A program made the translations under genes and the position numbers. A stretch of DNA of 64,000 nucleotides from assembly GCF_016802725.1 (NCBI RefSeq), contig NC_052666.1:28053497-28117496 (forward strand), given 5' to 3'. The stretch is from Solenopsis invicta (taxonomy: Eukaryota > Arthropoda > Insecta > Hymenoptera > Formicidae). This document shows positions 47,201-58,320 of the stretch, piece by piece (position 1 is the stretch's first letter; every line of letters begins with the position of its first letter). Under the pieces are notes generated by a model. It had not been told where the DNA came from and did not search any database. It worked only from the letters and a program-made list of their open reading frames with translations.

Positions 47201-50200
47201 GGGCGTGACCCAAATGAGACTGCTGCGATCTTCCTTTCGCTGTTAAAGTTGCGACTTTTTTTCTTGACAAGGCGGCTTAGTGTCACGTCGGGTTACCAAC
47301 AATATGAAATTTGCAATGGAAAAATCTCGAGCCGCTTGCGGCACGCGTTTCACGAATCGCGATAAGACCGCGTTCACGCAACCGGCTATCTTGCAAATAA
47401 ACACCACGTGTTGGAATTTCCTCGTTTGACCGGCGTGTGGAGAGAGAAAACAGAATCTTTCGTAAAAAAAAAGAACATGAAATTCTAACGACGTCAAGGC
47501 GTATTGTCAACATTTTTTGCGCTATTTATGTTAAAAAAAATATATGAAAGATCAATTGTAATCGTTTTATTGCAATAACTTTTACGTTCGTTTCCATATA
47601 CAGATTAACTTCAATTCAATTCTTATCCTTTATTTTCTTCTTAGAACCAGAAACAAATAAGGAGTTAAAATAAGGAAACTAAACAGATGTCACAAAATTA
47701 ATTTATATTGGTAGAGATTTTATGTATTTATGTATTTAAGTCAAATACATAAATACTTGAATTGGAAAATATTTAAATCGAGTTGAAAAATTTAGTTTTT
47801 TTAACAATATTTTTACTCAGTATTACTGTTAAGCGGGATTAGATAAGTTTATATATATTTTTTAACTAAAGTAGGTAAATTAAGTTAATTGCTTATGAAA
47901 TTAATTTAGTTTTGTTGTAAGATACACGAATAAAAAGCTAGCTCAATTAAAAATTACGTTGAGATTAAATTAAGTTAAATTTAAAGTTTATTTTGAGAAA
48001 CATCGTTTATATCAAATTGTTCATATTATTTAAATTAAATAAGAAATTTGTAAGTTTTTAAAATTTGATTATTGAAAATAATTATAACATGGATCATTAA
48101 ATTAATATCAATATTTTATTTCTAAATTAAGTTTACATGAAATAACAAAGAAATATTGTTTTTCATATTTTTTTATAATTTTTTTCTTTTATGTAGATAA
48201 ATTTTTTAAAATAAATTTAAAAATAATTACTTGAAATTAAAAATTAGATTATTTAAAATTAACCAAGTTAAGTTAAAAGTTATTAACTTTTTAACTTTAT
48301 TATTTAATTTTTAATAATTTTATTAATTACTAATCTAACTTTGCTCAAGGATGCATGTGCCATTTCAAAACATTATCAAAAATATAAAAATATAAAAATA
48401 TCATAGATTGTTTTATTATTTCTGTATAAAAAAGTAAAATTTTTTTATTGGTTTAGAAATTATTTAATTTTTTGTTTACTTTTGACTTTTACGTAAAATC
48501 ACATTTTGTAATACTTATTTGCAAATTTGATGAAGAAGTAGCATTACGTAGAATTAAATTAAATTTTTTACAAATATTAATAAAATTAATAGATATATTC
48601 GTGCAAAAATTTATTTACATTTATTTGCTGGTTTAAAAGTTATTTATTTAAAAATAACTACGAATTACGAATTTCTGATTGAATATGAATAATACCTTTT
48701 AAAATTAACTTTTTATTCAAGTTAATGCAATCTTAACATAACTTTTAACTAGTTAGTTTTTTGTTTATGTAAATAATGTTAAATATAAGCGAATAACTTT
48801 AATTTAAAAAAAAGTATTAACTTACTCAGCTCTGGTTAATAGTAATTCTAATAGCAATAATTTGCATTTAATTTAATTGCGACTCTAGTCTTTCGTTTTT
48901 ACCAATGTAGATTAATTTTGTGATCTTTGTTTAATTTACTTCTTACTTTTTCTAAAACTTCAAAAGAAATAAAGAGTAAGAATTGAACCGAGATTAAAGT
49001 TAATATTTTTTGGTAGGAGCAAATGTAAATGTTTATATTGCAGCCCGTATGGTTATTTTCTCTAGAAAAGCTAAATTTTTCATTGTCTTTTTTACAACTG
49101 GTTTTAGAACTAAAATTCGCGACCAAATTTTTTGTCATTGATTAGGGAAAAAAAAATGAATAAACCTAAGGCGTCTAAGTTTTTAAATTTCGATAATATT
49201 TAGCTCGTATTGCGTAGCCAAAACATCCTTAAAAATAATCTCTCCAAGTGTCGTCATTAGACTTAAAAAAAAAAAAAGATAATGATTGTAGAAGAAGAGA
49301 GACAGAGAGATGGGGAAGTAGAAGGAAGGCGAAAAAAAAGAACGATATCGCTCGCGATTGTTTGTAAGACGTGGTGATAGCTGCCACAATGTGCGCCGCA
49401 CCTGCGACATATGGGTCACATCGTATTAGTAATCGTTCTCTTTATCGCGCAGACAACGCGATACGACACGTCCGCACTACCTCGGCGACCGTGGGACTAA
49501 TTACCTCGCGTTCGAGCGCGTGACGAGATCTCCGGTGGGGGGAAAGGACGAGGAGCTTTCGTCGATCGGGTCTTCGGGTCTACGATCGCGCGCCTTTCCT
49601 CGCTTCTCCGGCGAGTACATACGTGGCGCGACGGGGTCTTACGTAAATGAAAAGCGCGTGCCTGTAATTAGGAAACTACGCCGAACGCACCGTGTAGGCA
49701 TACAACGACGGGGACGGCGTGGACGCGCGGCGACCTGCGATCGGTTATGCTGATCCCAGAAGTGGCGGATAGATAAGCGGAGGACTGCCCGAGATGTCTT
49801 CGTACTTCCGATGGATAAAGAGCGGCAAGAAGGACGACGCGTTCGGCGCGAAGCCGAGGAGCCGCTCCTTGGACGCCAAGAGCCTCGAAGCGTCCGGAAT
49901 TCGATTGATCTTGCAAAATGTACTGGTCTACCGTTTGTTAGATTCGGTCTAACTCCCTTTCCTCAATGTGCCTTTAATGCAACGCGATCGCTTCGTTTGT
50001 TCCCAATATCGGGATCGCTACTTTTAAAGATTCGCCACGTGCCGCTCGTTCATTGAGACTGCAAACGTGAACGTACGATTGTCTAAGAATCTAGTTTGAA
50101 AGGAATCCAGGCTGAAAGGAATCTAGATTGAGAGGAAGGGATCTAGATTGAAAGGAAACGTTCAAATGTACGAGAGATTTAGTCCGAGCGCGATTGTGAA

Positions 50201-50531
50201 ACCCGGGAAGGGGGTATTATTTCGCGGATAGTCGCGTTAGGGGGCTGTGCGAGTTTTAAAAATAATTTTACGTAGTAGAATTCCGCGACGTTTGCACTTG
50301 GCGAAGATTTCTTCGCGCTGCGATTTCAATAGACAAGAATATATTTGCGTAGGCAATGGACTCGATATAGAAATCGCGAGACATTTGCGCTTCCATCGTC
50401 GCGATTGAAAATTTCCCATCGCGTAAAGTACAACCGTAGAGAATTAAAACGAACGTTTCGATTGATTCTGGTCCATTTCTTTTTGTTGCAGAGAGCGGCG
50501 GTGCAGCACCAGGCACAAGTAGCATCGCAGA
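33426..50531 (+). CDS. Large multi-exon regulatory gene; candidate SNF4A-gamma (AMPK gamma) N-terminal region
   Basis: Six coding exons join in phase: 33426-34158, 34847-35529, 42619-42706, 42995-43332, 44659-44880 and probably 50492-50531, giving 2104 coding bases with no stop. The reading continues past the window. The product so far is disordered: an acidic first 245 residues, a Ser/Thr-rich second part with a poly-Thr tract, then basic/serine-rich segments. Distinctive patches are FDAFRPRSKSDASKRKPS, IIANMKSAVQHSLHRGSHG and SKVMDLIRHRSHSALSADDK. From memory these resemble the long N-terminal isoforms of insect SNF4A-gamma, the nucleotide-sensing subunit of AMP-activated kinase. No CBS domain is in the window, so this stays a candidate. 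The alternative is an unrelated disordered scaffold protein. Several CpG-rich islands suggest alternative promoters. Confidence 0.5.
34468..34499. repeat. (AC)n microsatellite in intron
   Basis: About 16 AC units between coding exons 1 and 2. Confidence 0.9.
34847..35529 (+). CDS. Large gene, coding exon 2 with poly-threonine repeat
   Basis: Acceptor ATGACTTTTGCAG, donor CGACGG|GTGAGT; phase 1 in, phase 0 out. After KNADSPIVVDSKKEAPK and a Ser-rich stretch, an ACG/ACA triplet repeat (about 35055-35215) encodes a long Thr-dominated tract. The C-terminal part (PLPSPHFDKRFFDSSLIEMK, STSTLDYDSMEEVWVRRLDF) looks conserved, with non-repetitive hydrophobic residues. The triplet tract is likely length-polymorphic. 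Confidence 0.8.
35935..36120. mobile_element. MITE-like palindrome
   Basis: The arms share, mirrored, CCAATTRATT and AAAAGTATTAAGGT; the core is AT-rich with a duplicated GAATAAAGTGTAAAA. Confidence 0.6.
37801..38081. mobile_element. MITE with about 70-90-bp inverted repeats
   Basis: The left arm starts ATTCTAACARTAATCTTAAA and the right arm is its inverse at about 90% identity. Shared blocks include ACTCATTTTAATAATTATAG and GTACAGAT. The remaining core is short. It is followed directly by the GTCCGAAACGTTTG module (38095-38130). Confidence 0.8.
39470..39945. repeat. AT-rich repeat family B, copy 3
   Basis: Shares GCATCGCACAACCAAACTAT, AACCGTATAGCAATGCACAA and TTTTAATAAAAGGAATAATC with the copies at 31060-31830. 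It starts with a CACTCAGAAAAAAG end and finishes CTTCTCTGGGTATAC. Confidence 0.6.
41309..41422. repeat. 57-bp tandem duplication, open in frame
   Basis: Two 57-bp units (19 codons). Read on plus each would encode RKYSLVPYxDRCPEYHG; the minus strand is open as well. The unit length is a multiple of three, yet no start/splice context makes it a convincing exon. A donor-like AAG|GTATTT follows at about 41429. Confidence 0.7.
42619..42706 (+). CDS. Large gene, coding exon 3
   Basis: Acceptor TTCTTCCTTTCAG, donor GAGCAG|GTGAGT; phase 0 in, phase 1 out. It encodes ELGSQPLPTIVTEDTDNSGH and then VSQGHRPRA. A small exon with consensus sites whose phase matches both neighbours. Confidence 0.8.
42995..43332 (+). 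CDS. Large gene, coding exon 4 (Ser/Arg-rich)
   Basis: Acceptor TGACTTGCAG, donor GTTCAG|GTAGAA; phase 1 in, phase 0 out. It encodes 113 residues: SHSKTIKKSSYGSAPSSGKS, a long Ser/Arg/Gly low-complexity part (SGSTSRSNSRSNSAERRRSG), then ALFDAFRPRSKSDASKRKPS and IIANMKSAVQ. The last part is the stretch most suggestive of insect SNF4A-gamma and contains basophilic-kinase-type sites (RPRSKSD, KRKPS). Confidence 0.8.
43511..43905. repeat. Dispersed element with CATTGAGAGAAAAAAAATGG end
   Basis: Same family and orientation as 62331-62785. Shared features are a left end of T(G)AGAGAAAAAAATGG type, CATAGTCATTTT, ACAAAAATRGARCTT, AACCATAATTAT and a right end CTTTTTTTCC. Confidence 0.5.
44659..44880 (+). 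CDS. Large gene, coding exon 5
   Basis: Acceptor GACTGTTTAG, donor AAAGCG|GTAAGC; exactly 74 codons, phase 0 at both ends. It encodes HSLHRGSHGSSSVDVHTEKD, a Lys/Glu/Gln-rich linker, and RPRAGSESSRNPVSKVMDLI followed by RHRSHSALSADDKRKA. The dense, non-repetitive basic and serine pattern argues for conserved phosphorylated regulatory sequence. Confidence 0.8.
46460..46910 (+). other. CpG-rich candidate alternative 5' UTR exon
   Basis: A GC-rich island opening abruptly after AT-rich DNA, with a donor-like CGCAAA|GTAAGG after 46910. The open frames are not recognisable. Suggested as an alternative non-coding first exon of the large gene; start unresolved. Confidence 0.3.
49794..49919 (+). CDS. 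Candidate alternative first coding exon (MSSYFRWIKSGKK)
   Basis: An ATG in a CpG island opens MSSYFRWIKSGKKDDAFGAK then PRSRSLDAKSLEAS; the frame runs to a stop near 49950. The N-terminus looks genuine: aromatic/basic start and an RSRSLD phospho-motif akin to RSQSLDG in the 63350 exon. The exon end is uncertain. The only in-frame GT that fits the 50492 exon is AAT|GTACTG after 49919, a poor donor. It probably starts a short isoform of the large gene. Confidence 0.5.
50492..50531 (+). CDS. Candidate 40-nt coding exon of the large gene
   Basis: Excellent acceptor (CCATTTCTTTTTGTTGCAG) and donor (CAGA|GTAAGT). Joined in phase 0 to exon 5 it reads ...DDKRKA|RAAVQHQAQVASQ, which continues the basic/Gln-rich character. 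It leaves phase 1 for the next exon, which lies beyond the window. Confidence 0.5.
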
Positions 50532-52350
50532 GTAAGTAGCTGTGATTAAATTGCATTAAGGTTTGTTTAATCTCATTGTTGGGAAAAGGCATAACGAGAT
50601 AACGTGTCGACAGATAAGCGCGATCTATTTTTATTCAGACGGGAGGGCTCGTGTGAGACGTCATTAAGTTATATCTTCAGCTGTTAGCGCGCACTCCGTG
50701 AATGCACGTGGAATATTAATTTCTTTTCGGACACTCTCAGTGTTTGCGGGGAAGCCGCGTGTTCCGTTGTCTCTTGCTTCTTTCACATGATCACTCGTTC
50801 GATACAGGTATCGCCATCTAGTGACAGAACTGACATACCACGTCGATAATTTGACGTGATATATTTTTTACTACTTCACTATATATTTTTTATTTTAATA
50901 GAATTAGATAGAATTATTTTATATGTATATTATATTTAATATAATATATATTATTTAAATTATATATACAGACATGTGCGAATTGAGATTTTTTGACGTC
51001 GAATCGAATCGAATTTCATTTGTTTGTTTGAATTGAAATCGAATCAACAAAATACTCGAATTAAATAAAATTGAATTGAATTGTTGAAATATAACTTTTA
51101 ATTGAGAACACAATTATTGTTAGTTTGTATTTTAATATGTAGGTAAAACAAAGTTTCTATATAAGAAAATTTTAATTATATTGATCATATCATATGATAA
51201 TGCATTGATTTTAAAATGTTTACTACCGTGAGAAACTTGGAATTTTTAGATCTTTTTTTTACTTTTGAAAGTCGTATATTTTATTAATATTCAGGGAAAT
51301 TTTGAAAATTCTACTTTTTAATTGAAATTTTAACAAAATTATTTCAGTGATCAAAAGCATTGTTTCTTTGTCTGTTCATATAAACTTAATTTACAACTAA
51401 AATATATTAATCATTTACATTATAATTGTTTTGTTATTTAAAGTATTCTATAATTAAAAAAAAACACAATATTCTAATTTAATACCAATAACGCTTTTCA
51501 AAATTAATTTTTAATTTAATTTAATTTTAACGCAACTTTTAATGTGACTAAATTAATATTGTAAGTTAATAACTTTAACTTAATTAACATTAATTTAATT
51601 AAATAAAAATATTAATCAACTTTGCATACACATTTATGTACATTCTCGTGTAACTCGGTCATCAGAAAATCAGTGAAAAATAGTGCATTATTCTAAATTG
51701 ATGTCGATGTATGTTTAATTACCTTTTGATTTCTACACTTTCGGTGAGTTAGATTCGTATTGTAGATAAATCATTATATGTCATTTAGTTCATATTATTT
51801 CTTTTTAGTATTTTCTCACATTTAATATTGAAACTCAAGTGGTTTTTCTTTGTAAGTGAATGATTAATGAATATAAAAAAGCGCGTAATAATAAAATGAA
51901 TTTATTTCAAAACTTTATTAAAAAATTCTCCAATTTTACCTGAAATTTTGAATAAAATTCGTGGAAAAATCTGGAATTCTTAGAGAATTTTTTTTACAAA
52001 ATTTGAGTAAATTCCACATATGACATAAAATCATTTTAAATATGATTTTATAACATTGTGAATAGATGTGATTCGCGTTCGAAATTTTTAGATTTAAAAT
52101 TTTCGAATAGTTCGCACATCTCCAGTATATAACTAATATATTAATTATATTAAATATAATATGCGTACATATTTTGCAATGTCGTTCTCTTTTATTATAC
52201 GCGACAGAGAACAATCATTTATATAAATTAAAATCAGGATTGTTAAAAATCATGTTTTTTTTAACATTATGTTCAACATATATCTTTTTAATGTTTAAAA
52301 TAATTTTTACCAATCCCGATTAAAACATACAAATGTCTGAAAGATCACTT
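50532..52350. other. AT-rich intronic DNA
   Basis: Includes AT-rich repeats with alternating TTAACTTTTAA-like motifs at about 51090-51640, similar to the hAT-like family. No exon seen. Confidence 0.45.
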
Positions 52351-52351
52351 A

Positions 52352-52585
52352 TAGCGATTTCGGCTGGGGCACACCGGTTGCACATTTCAGGTGTCGGTGC
52401 AACTTTTGTGTTTGGGTAATTAAATAATTCAGTCCTTCAATGGTGCCGCGTGTTCATCTGGGCTCAATACACCTCATAATAAGTGCATATTGGGTGTACG
52501 CAAAGTGGACCCGAGAAAATAGTCGGAGCCAGTTTGTGTGCCACCGGTAAGGTGACACACCGGTGCGCCCCAGCCGAAATCGCTA
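52352..52585. mobile_element. Harbinger-like MITE, TTA-flanked
   Basis: TTA at 52349-52351 and 52586-52588. The ends TAGCGATTTCGGCTGGGGC form a near-perfect inverted repeat extending into CACCGGTG. The TAGCGWTTTCG end links it to the elements at 7467 and 7627, 45 kb away. Confidence 0.8.
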
Positions 52586-52604
52586 TTAAACTCAACATCA
52601 TCCA

Positions 52605-53029
52605 TAGAGTACCTCTAGTAAGAGTATGGACACCGTTAGTCGATTTTTGATTGGTTCCTCGATTCGCCATATGTAATAGGGAAATAAAAGAGGGAAAATT
52701 GAATTCATTATTGTGTATACTGATAAAAACAAAAAATATACGCGTGATTTTATATACAATTTAATAAACAATGTTATATACTTGTATATAATCGATTTAA
52801 GTTGAATCCTGTTAAGGCTAATTATTATATTTTGTTATTTCTTTGAGTGATATAGTGATGCTTAGTGAAGTCAGGCATCGTTCAAGTATGTCATCGTGTA
52901 TTTCTGTGAAGTTATTCATTTTATTCATTTTTCTTTTTTTTTATTCATTTATCTATAAATTATAGAAAACCCGTCATAGGTTCCCTATTAATGGCGGACG
53001 ATGTCCATACTCTTACTAGAGGTACTCTA
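52605..53029. mobile_element. hAT-like MITE with 8-bp duplication ATCATCCA
   Basis: Exact 8-bp duplication ATCATCCA (52597-52604 and 53030-53037). The ends TAGAGTACCTCTAGTAAGAG are perfectly inverted. It is 425 bp with an AT-rich core and no transposase. It lies only 19 bp after the Harbinger-like MITE and just before a CpG-rich promoter island. Confidence 0.85.
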
Positions 53030-53039
53030 ATCATCCATC

Positions 53040-53823
53040 GATACGCAGCCTGCGTACCAAACGAGCGCGTACGCCGTGTCAGGATTCCAGCGTCTTTCGC
53101 GTAGGTAGCGCGAGAATGCCGTCAGTCGGCGCGGCGCGACGCGACGCGACGCGACGCGGCGTCGTCGTCAGCGGGCGGCGCAGCGTACGCGCGCGACGTA
53201 CGCGTTGCAGGTTGCAGAGCTGCCGGGTGCGCACGTTTCCTCAGTATCAGCGGCACGGCGGAACACGACGATCGATGCCCGCGAGACTCGAAATCGGACG
53301 GCGGCTCGCGCCGGTTCGCGGCACATCCGCGGCGCTCCGCAGTATCGTGCGAGCCCGCGCATGATCCACGTGACTCGACGAGGATCGCGACGCTGATCCG
53401 CGGCGTTTCCGCCGCGCGGCGGCGGCGGTCGCGCGGACGTACGACTCCCGGCACCCGCGGTTGTCGACGGCGACCGACGCGCGCGTAAACACGCCAGCTC
53501 GGTCGCCACGAGTGTGTCAGGGGGTTAGTGCGGTTGGTGCGGCGAAGAGAATTCTAATGAGCCCTACGGCACCGCGTTTTCCCAATTGACGTACGTGCCA
53601 AGTGTTTAGCATCCGTTTCATCCTCTCGTCTCTCCCCGCTTATCGGAATAAGCTCGTGGAGAGAGATCGTCCGCGAGCGAGTCTCCTTCCTTACGCGCGC
53701 CCGCGTCGACATTGGAAGGTCGACGTGTGTGCGAAAGAGCGAAGTAAAAAAAAAAAAAAAAAACAAAAAAAAACAATCGCGAAGGAAAGAGAGACAAAGC
53801 GGATAATATTCGCCTCGTCTTTC
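53040..53823 (+). other. CpG-rich alternative promoter / 5' UTR exon
   Basis: A very CpG-dense island (with CGCGACGCGACG repeats around 53130-53160) ending in a donor CTTTC|GTAAGT (GT at 53824). Open frames here are compositional. It is best read as another non-coding first exon of the large plus-strand gene. Confidence 0.4.
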
Positions 53824-55276
53824 GTAAGTACTTCTCCTCGCACCTCCTTGCATCGGCGCGGTTTATCGCCTTCTCGTTATCGTCACCTTAACCGGAGTCG
53901 AGCGTGTAAAGTCCATTCCCGGAGTAGCGGAGCCGAGATCTCGAGGAGGGACCGACGACGCCTCGGCGAGACCTCACCCGGCGTATCATTTATCTCCGTC
54001 GGCGTTCATCTCCCCTTTTTTTTAAATCTCCTCTTCCCCTCATTGTTTTCGTCCGCGCTATTACGTAATCGGATCGTCGAACGCGTTCGGAGTTTTTATC
54101 GCTCGGGAAACTGAGTCACCCGGAGCCCCGTTCGTCGTCGTAACTGCGTTATTCCTCCCGCGGTCGCGACTCATTCTCACGTCTCGCACGTACTCCGCGA
54201 GGAGTTATTACGTCGATGCTTTAAAGGGACAAAGAGGAAGAGGAACGTCGAAGAGAAAGGCGCGGATAATCGATATATTTCTCGGAAACGCAATTGAGAA
54301 TCTCCTTTCGTTTTCGCCCGGCCGTCGTTGTCGCCGCAATCACTTTCGGCGATATAGGTCGCGGGAGGGAAAAGGAAGGTCATCCCTTTTTACGTATTAG
54401 AGAGGCGTAATATGGGCGCGCGGGCGCGCACACACGTATGCACGTACACACGGGCATCCGCACTCACTCACACTTACGTCGCTAGAGGAACGCGCGAGGA
54501 ACGATACGGTAAACACGTTCGTCGCGTGTAACTCTGATTCTGTCGGCGTGTGTCGATGCAGGCTGGAGGGTCTTCGCCGACCTTGACAAGAAACCGGTCT
54601 CCGGGAGAGATTCGCGCATCGATTGTTCCATGTTTGGAACCGGAAACACGCACGACGGCCGCGAAGAAGTCCTCGATCGGTGAATATTGACGAGAAATGA
54701 GCACCGCGCGAATTAAAGCCGACGGTCCCAATTGCGGGTTATTTAAGTTTATAATGATTTTTATTAATTCGAATAAGTTTAATCAAACGTTTGAAAAGGT
54801 TGTCAATGTCAGTGTCAAGCGGTAAACATTCTAATTTCCAAGAAAATTTGTTATATAGACGAAAAGAGTTATTATATAAATTGTTGATTCAGTAAATTGA
54901 TTGCAATTTTGAAAAAAAAAAAATTTTAATTTTATTTAAATGTATGTTAATGAATATTTTTAATGTTGTCGCGTGTTTAGTACGCTCAAAGTAATCCACA
55001 AGATCGAATGCTGTGGTTTCAAGGAATCATAATATTAAAGAAGTATTTAGAAAAGTTTACTAAACACAATCTTTTGTATTTTTTTTTTTTTATATTATCA
55101 ATTTTTGAAAAAGTGATTTCATGTATAATAATTACAAAATAGGAAAGATTTTATATTATAATTATTACAAAAAAAAATTGAAGAAAATGTGAACAACTTT
55201 TCTGTAATTTTATTAATATATGTGCGTAAAACATTTAATTTTGCAAAATTTATAATTGGGACTATCGCTTTATCGT

Positions 55277-55502
55277 CACTGAAAAAAGAGTTAATAGCTA
55301 CCAAATGTTGACTGAAATAATGCCAATTAATTATTTAGATGATGTAACCAAAAATAATTTTACTTTTTTAAATATTTGGCAAGTATTATCAAATTTAATA
55401 ATATTTAGAAAAGTAAAATTATTTCTGCTTATGTTAACCAAATATTTAATTCGCATTATTTCACTCAACATTTCGTAGCTATTACCAAACTTTTTTTCGG
55501 TG
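55277..55502. mobile_element. Fold-back MITE with CACTGAAAAAAG-type ends
   Basis: Inverted arms of about 100 bp share AGTTAATAGCTACCAAATGT, TGAAATAATGC, ATATTTGG and AAGTAAAATTATTT. The ends CACTGAAAAAA / TTTTTTTCGGTG mark the same terminal type as other repeats in the window. Confidence 0.75.
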
Positions 55503-55644
55503 TATCATTTTCGTGCAAGAGTATGAAATAAATTATACAATTTTCTTTAAATATGACGTCACACTATAGCGATAACGCCATGAAAACATGGCGACATCGT
55601 TTGTTATTACGTATAATTCAAATTGTTTGCTATTTATATCAATT

Positions 55645-55930
55645 ATTTAGAAGCTGGGGCGATGACTAAAAATTCTTGTGTTAAAAAATATGAAAAGTCA
55701 CGTGACTTCCGTCTTTTCTATACTGGAGAATCTCCTTTAATATTCTAGGAGCAAATCTCAGAATGTGAAGAGAGAGATTAATCATTTAGAAGCTGAGGCA
55801 ATGACTAAAAATTCTTGTGTTAAGAGATGAAAAGTCATATGACTTCCGTCGTTTTTATACTGGAGAATCTCCTTAATATTTCAGGAGGTTCTCAATATTT
55901 TAGGAGCAAATCTTCTGAGAACGTAAAAAG
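55645..55930. repeat. Tandem duplication, unit about 145 bp
   Basis: Two successive copies begin ATTTAGAAGCTGRGGCRATG and share AAAATTCTTGTGTTAA, GAAAAGTCA, TGACTTCCGTC, ATACTGGAGAATCTCC and GAGCAAATCT. Copy 2 has an internal expansion of the TTTAGGAG block. Confidence 0.8.
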
Positions 55931-56047
55931 AGAGAGAAAGAGAGAGAGATGTCATAAATAACAAAAGACTCGCGTCACGGTCAAAATCTCACGCTTCGAG
56001 CAAGATACTTTGCCGCGACATTTCGTAACGTTTTCTTCATTCTCCAC

Positions 56048-56080
<33 letters not shown>

Positions 56081-56082
56081 CA
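56048..56082. repeat. (CT)n microsatellite
   Basis: Interrupted CT run; a GA run is present nearby at about 55929-55950. Confidence 0.8.
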
Positions 56083-57068
56083 ATTTTCTCTTCCTTTTCT
56101 CACGGCTAGCATTTCCAGCGTAATCGTACGTTGGACGCACGATAAGAATGCGACTTTGATAACGCGCGACGACGAGCGACGCGACGTCAAACTCAGCGAG
56201 TAAACACCGCGGCGTGTATCGCATAATCATATCGTAAAAGTTTTCAACCGGGGAGACCAATCCGCGCTCCATCTCGCCTCGACTGTCGCGTTTTGAGAGA
56301 GAGAGATTCTGAATGAGACAGTGCGAAGTAAAGCGGAGGATCCACGTTTCTTTTACGTAAGCTCATCTTTCGATTACTCGTCGTTACGCGGAGCATTGAG
56401 AAAAAACAGTAGCTACGCGACAGTCGTTTTTTTTCGCGATGTCGATTCGTGCCTCGTGATTTAACATTTAATGTGTCGGAGTAACTACGAACGGTAATGC
56501 GCGGCGGCGGCGGCGGCGGCATTGCTGTGCAACAGTTACCGGATAAAACATCAGGAAGCGATTTTAATTATTTCGCGGATCGTTTGTTTCCTGCGGCCGC
56601 GCGTACTTACATTTTTTATAATCGATTGTATCAGATACGAGAGCGCTACGGTTCAAAGCCAACGCCGCGCTCCGTCTGAAACAATCTCTCGCACGCGAAG
56701 CAGAGAAAATGTTATCGCAAAGTTTTCCTATCGGGCCGGCCACGTACGTGGCCGTCCGCGTCTGGCTCCGTCGAGCCACAAACGTTTGTTGTGGAGACGT
56801 GCCTCTTTTTCCTCGTGTAAAAAATTCCTTTTACTCATACGTGTCATACTTGTCGTATTCCCCTTGATTTTGAAAAACAATTGCGTCACTACAATGAAAT
56901 ACACGAGCAATTCATATTTAGCATATTGAGTGTGCGCGGATTAACTCGGCAAAAAAAATTAAGGGAAGTAGGAAAGTCTGAAATGTATGAAAAATCGGTA
57001 AACATTGGCTCGTTAATTTGAACTTAGGAATAAATTGAATATAAAATCCTTTTATGAATTATTTATAC

Positions 57069-57117
57069 AACTTTGCAAGTAGCGTTTCATTAAAAATGAA
57101 ATGCTACTTGCAAAGTT
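57069..57117. repeat. Short hairpin
   Basis: Arms AACTTTGCAAGTAGCGTTTC... and complement with one mismatch, with a 3-base loop. Confidence 0.75.
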
Positions 57118-58320
57118 GCAAAATAATAATCTGTGCATTTAGAAAAAGATCTTAAAACAAAAAAATTATTTATTCGATTGATTAATATTGTATTTTCTTG
57201 TCAAGTTAAAATTTTTTTAATCGAAATATTTATGGAAATAAATAAAGAAATAATTTTTAATCGAGTATTTTTTCTTTCAGTTCAAAGCAATATTTATTGA
57301 TAGATTATTTTTATATTCAAGCTAATTAAATTTTTTAATTTAAGAAAATAATTTAATTGAGTCTAGTAATAATAATAACTTATTTTGTAAAATCATTATT
57401 TACGTATAAAAAAATATATAAAAATACAAAATTATATTTAAAATAATTTGTCTATATTTACTTAAAAGTAAATATTTTTACTTAAGCAAAACGAACAAAG
57501 GCTTGCATCAAACTGTCTGGTTTTAAGAAAATGTATTAGAAAGTTTTTTTTCCCCCCAATGTAAAGCTGCGTTACAGCCTGATCACAATTTATTGGTAAA
57601 TAAATAAGTGTAAAGTTGATTGTAATTATTTCTGTAAAAAATATAATGCTCTTTAATTTAAAAAAAAAAAGGAAAATCTCGATATCTTTTCGAGTTATCT
57701 CTACAAAACAACAATGTACACTACGCGATGAAACGGCAGCAGCTTCTTACGTTAACGTTTTGTAATTTTGGAGAAAGTTATTTATTATTAATATCATAAA
57801 AGGATTTTGTATTTAATTTATTCCAACGTCTATATTAACGAGTCAAAGTTTAACAAATTTTCGCCATCTTAAACCTTTCCATTTCCTTTAACGAGTAATT
57901 ATCCTTAATTTTTGATAGGCTCGAAGTGGCGATGAGTAAGGAATCCCTACGGAGTCACGGGCATTTGCTAAATTGAATTAAGTCGTGTGCTCCGTTCGCG
58001 AGATTTTCAGATACGCTACGCGGTCTTCGTGGCTCAAGGTCTTCGCAAAGTATACGAAGCGGACACAATTCAGTCGAGTCATTTCAAAGCCCATCATATT
58101 TTATATTATAAAAGTTTTTTATATCTGGTTTCTTTAACCAGGACATTTGATTCTTGAAAAATTGCAGATGTTTCTTCCCGATGTCCTGTTAATGACAAAT
58201 AAAAGTTTTCTGTAATTGAAATAAGACTATAACATCTATATGACACAATTAAAATCGAGAGATCAACGAATGGTTATTAGCATCTTAGTGTTTGATAATA
58301 TTTTTTATATGATTTAATAT

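Larger units (their letters stand above)
44881..50491 (+). other. Intron with CpG-rich islands
   Basis: Contains AT-rich stretches (47520-49140, with hAT-like AT repeats at about 47830-48835), a CpG island at 46460-47500 and a second at 49430-49950 that carries a short ATG exon. Confidence 0.4.

Noticed and set aside
57069..57117. microRNA precursor
   Set aside because: The 3-base loop and 23-base stem are too short for a typical pre-miRNA; more likely a palindromic repeat.
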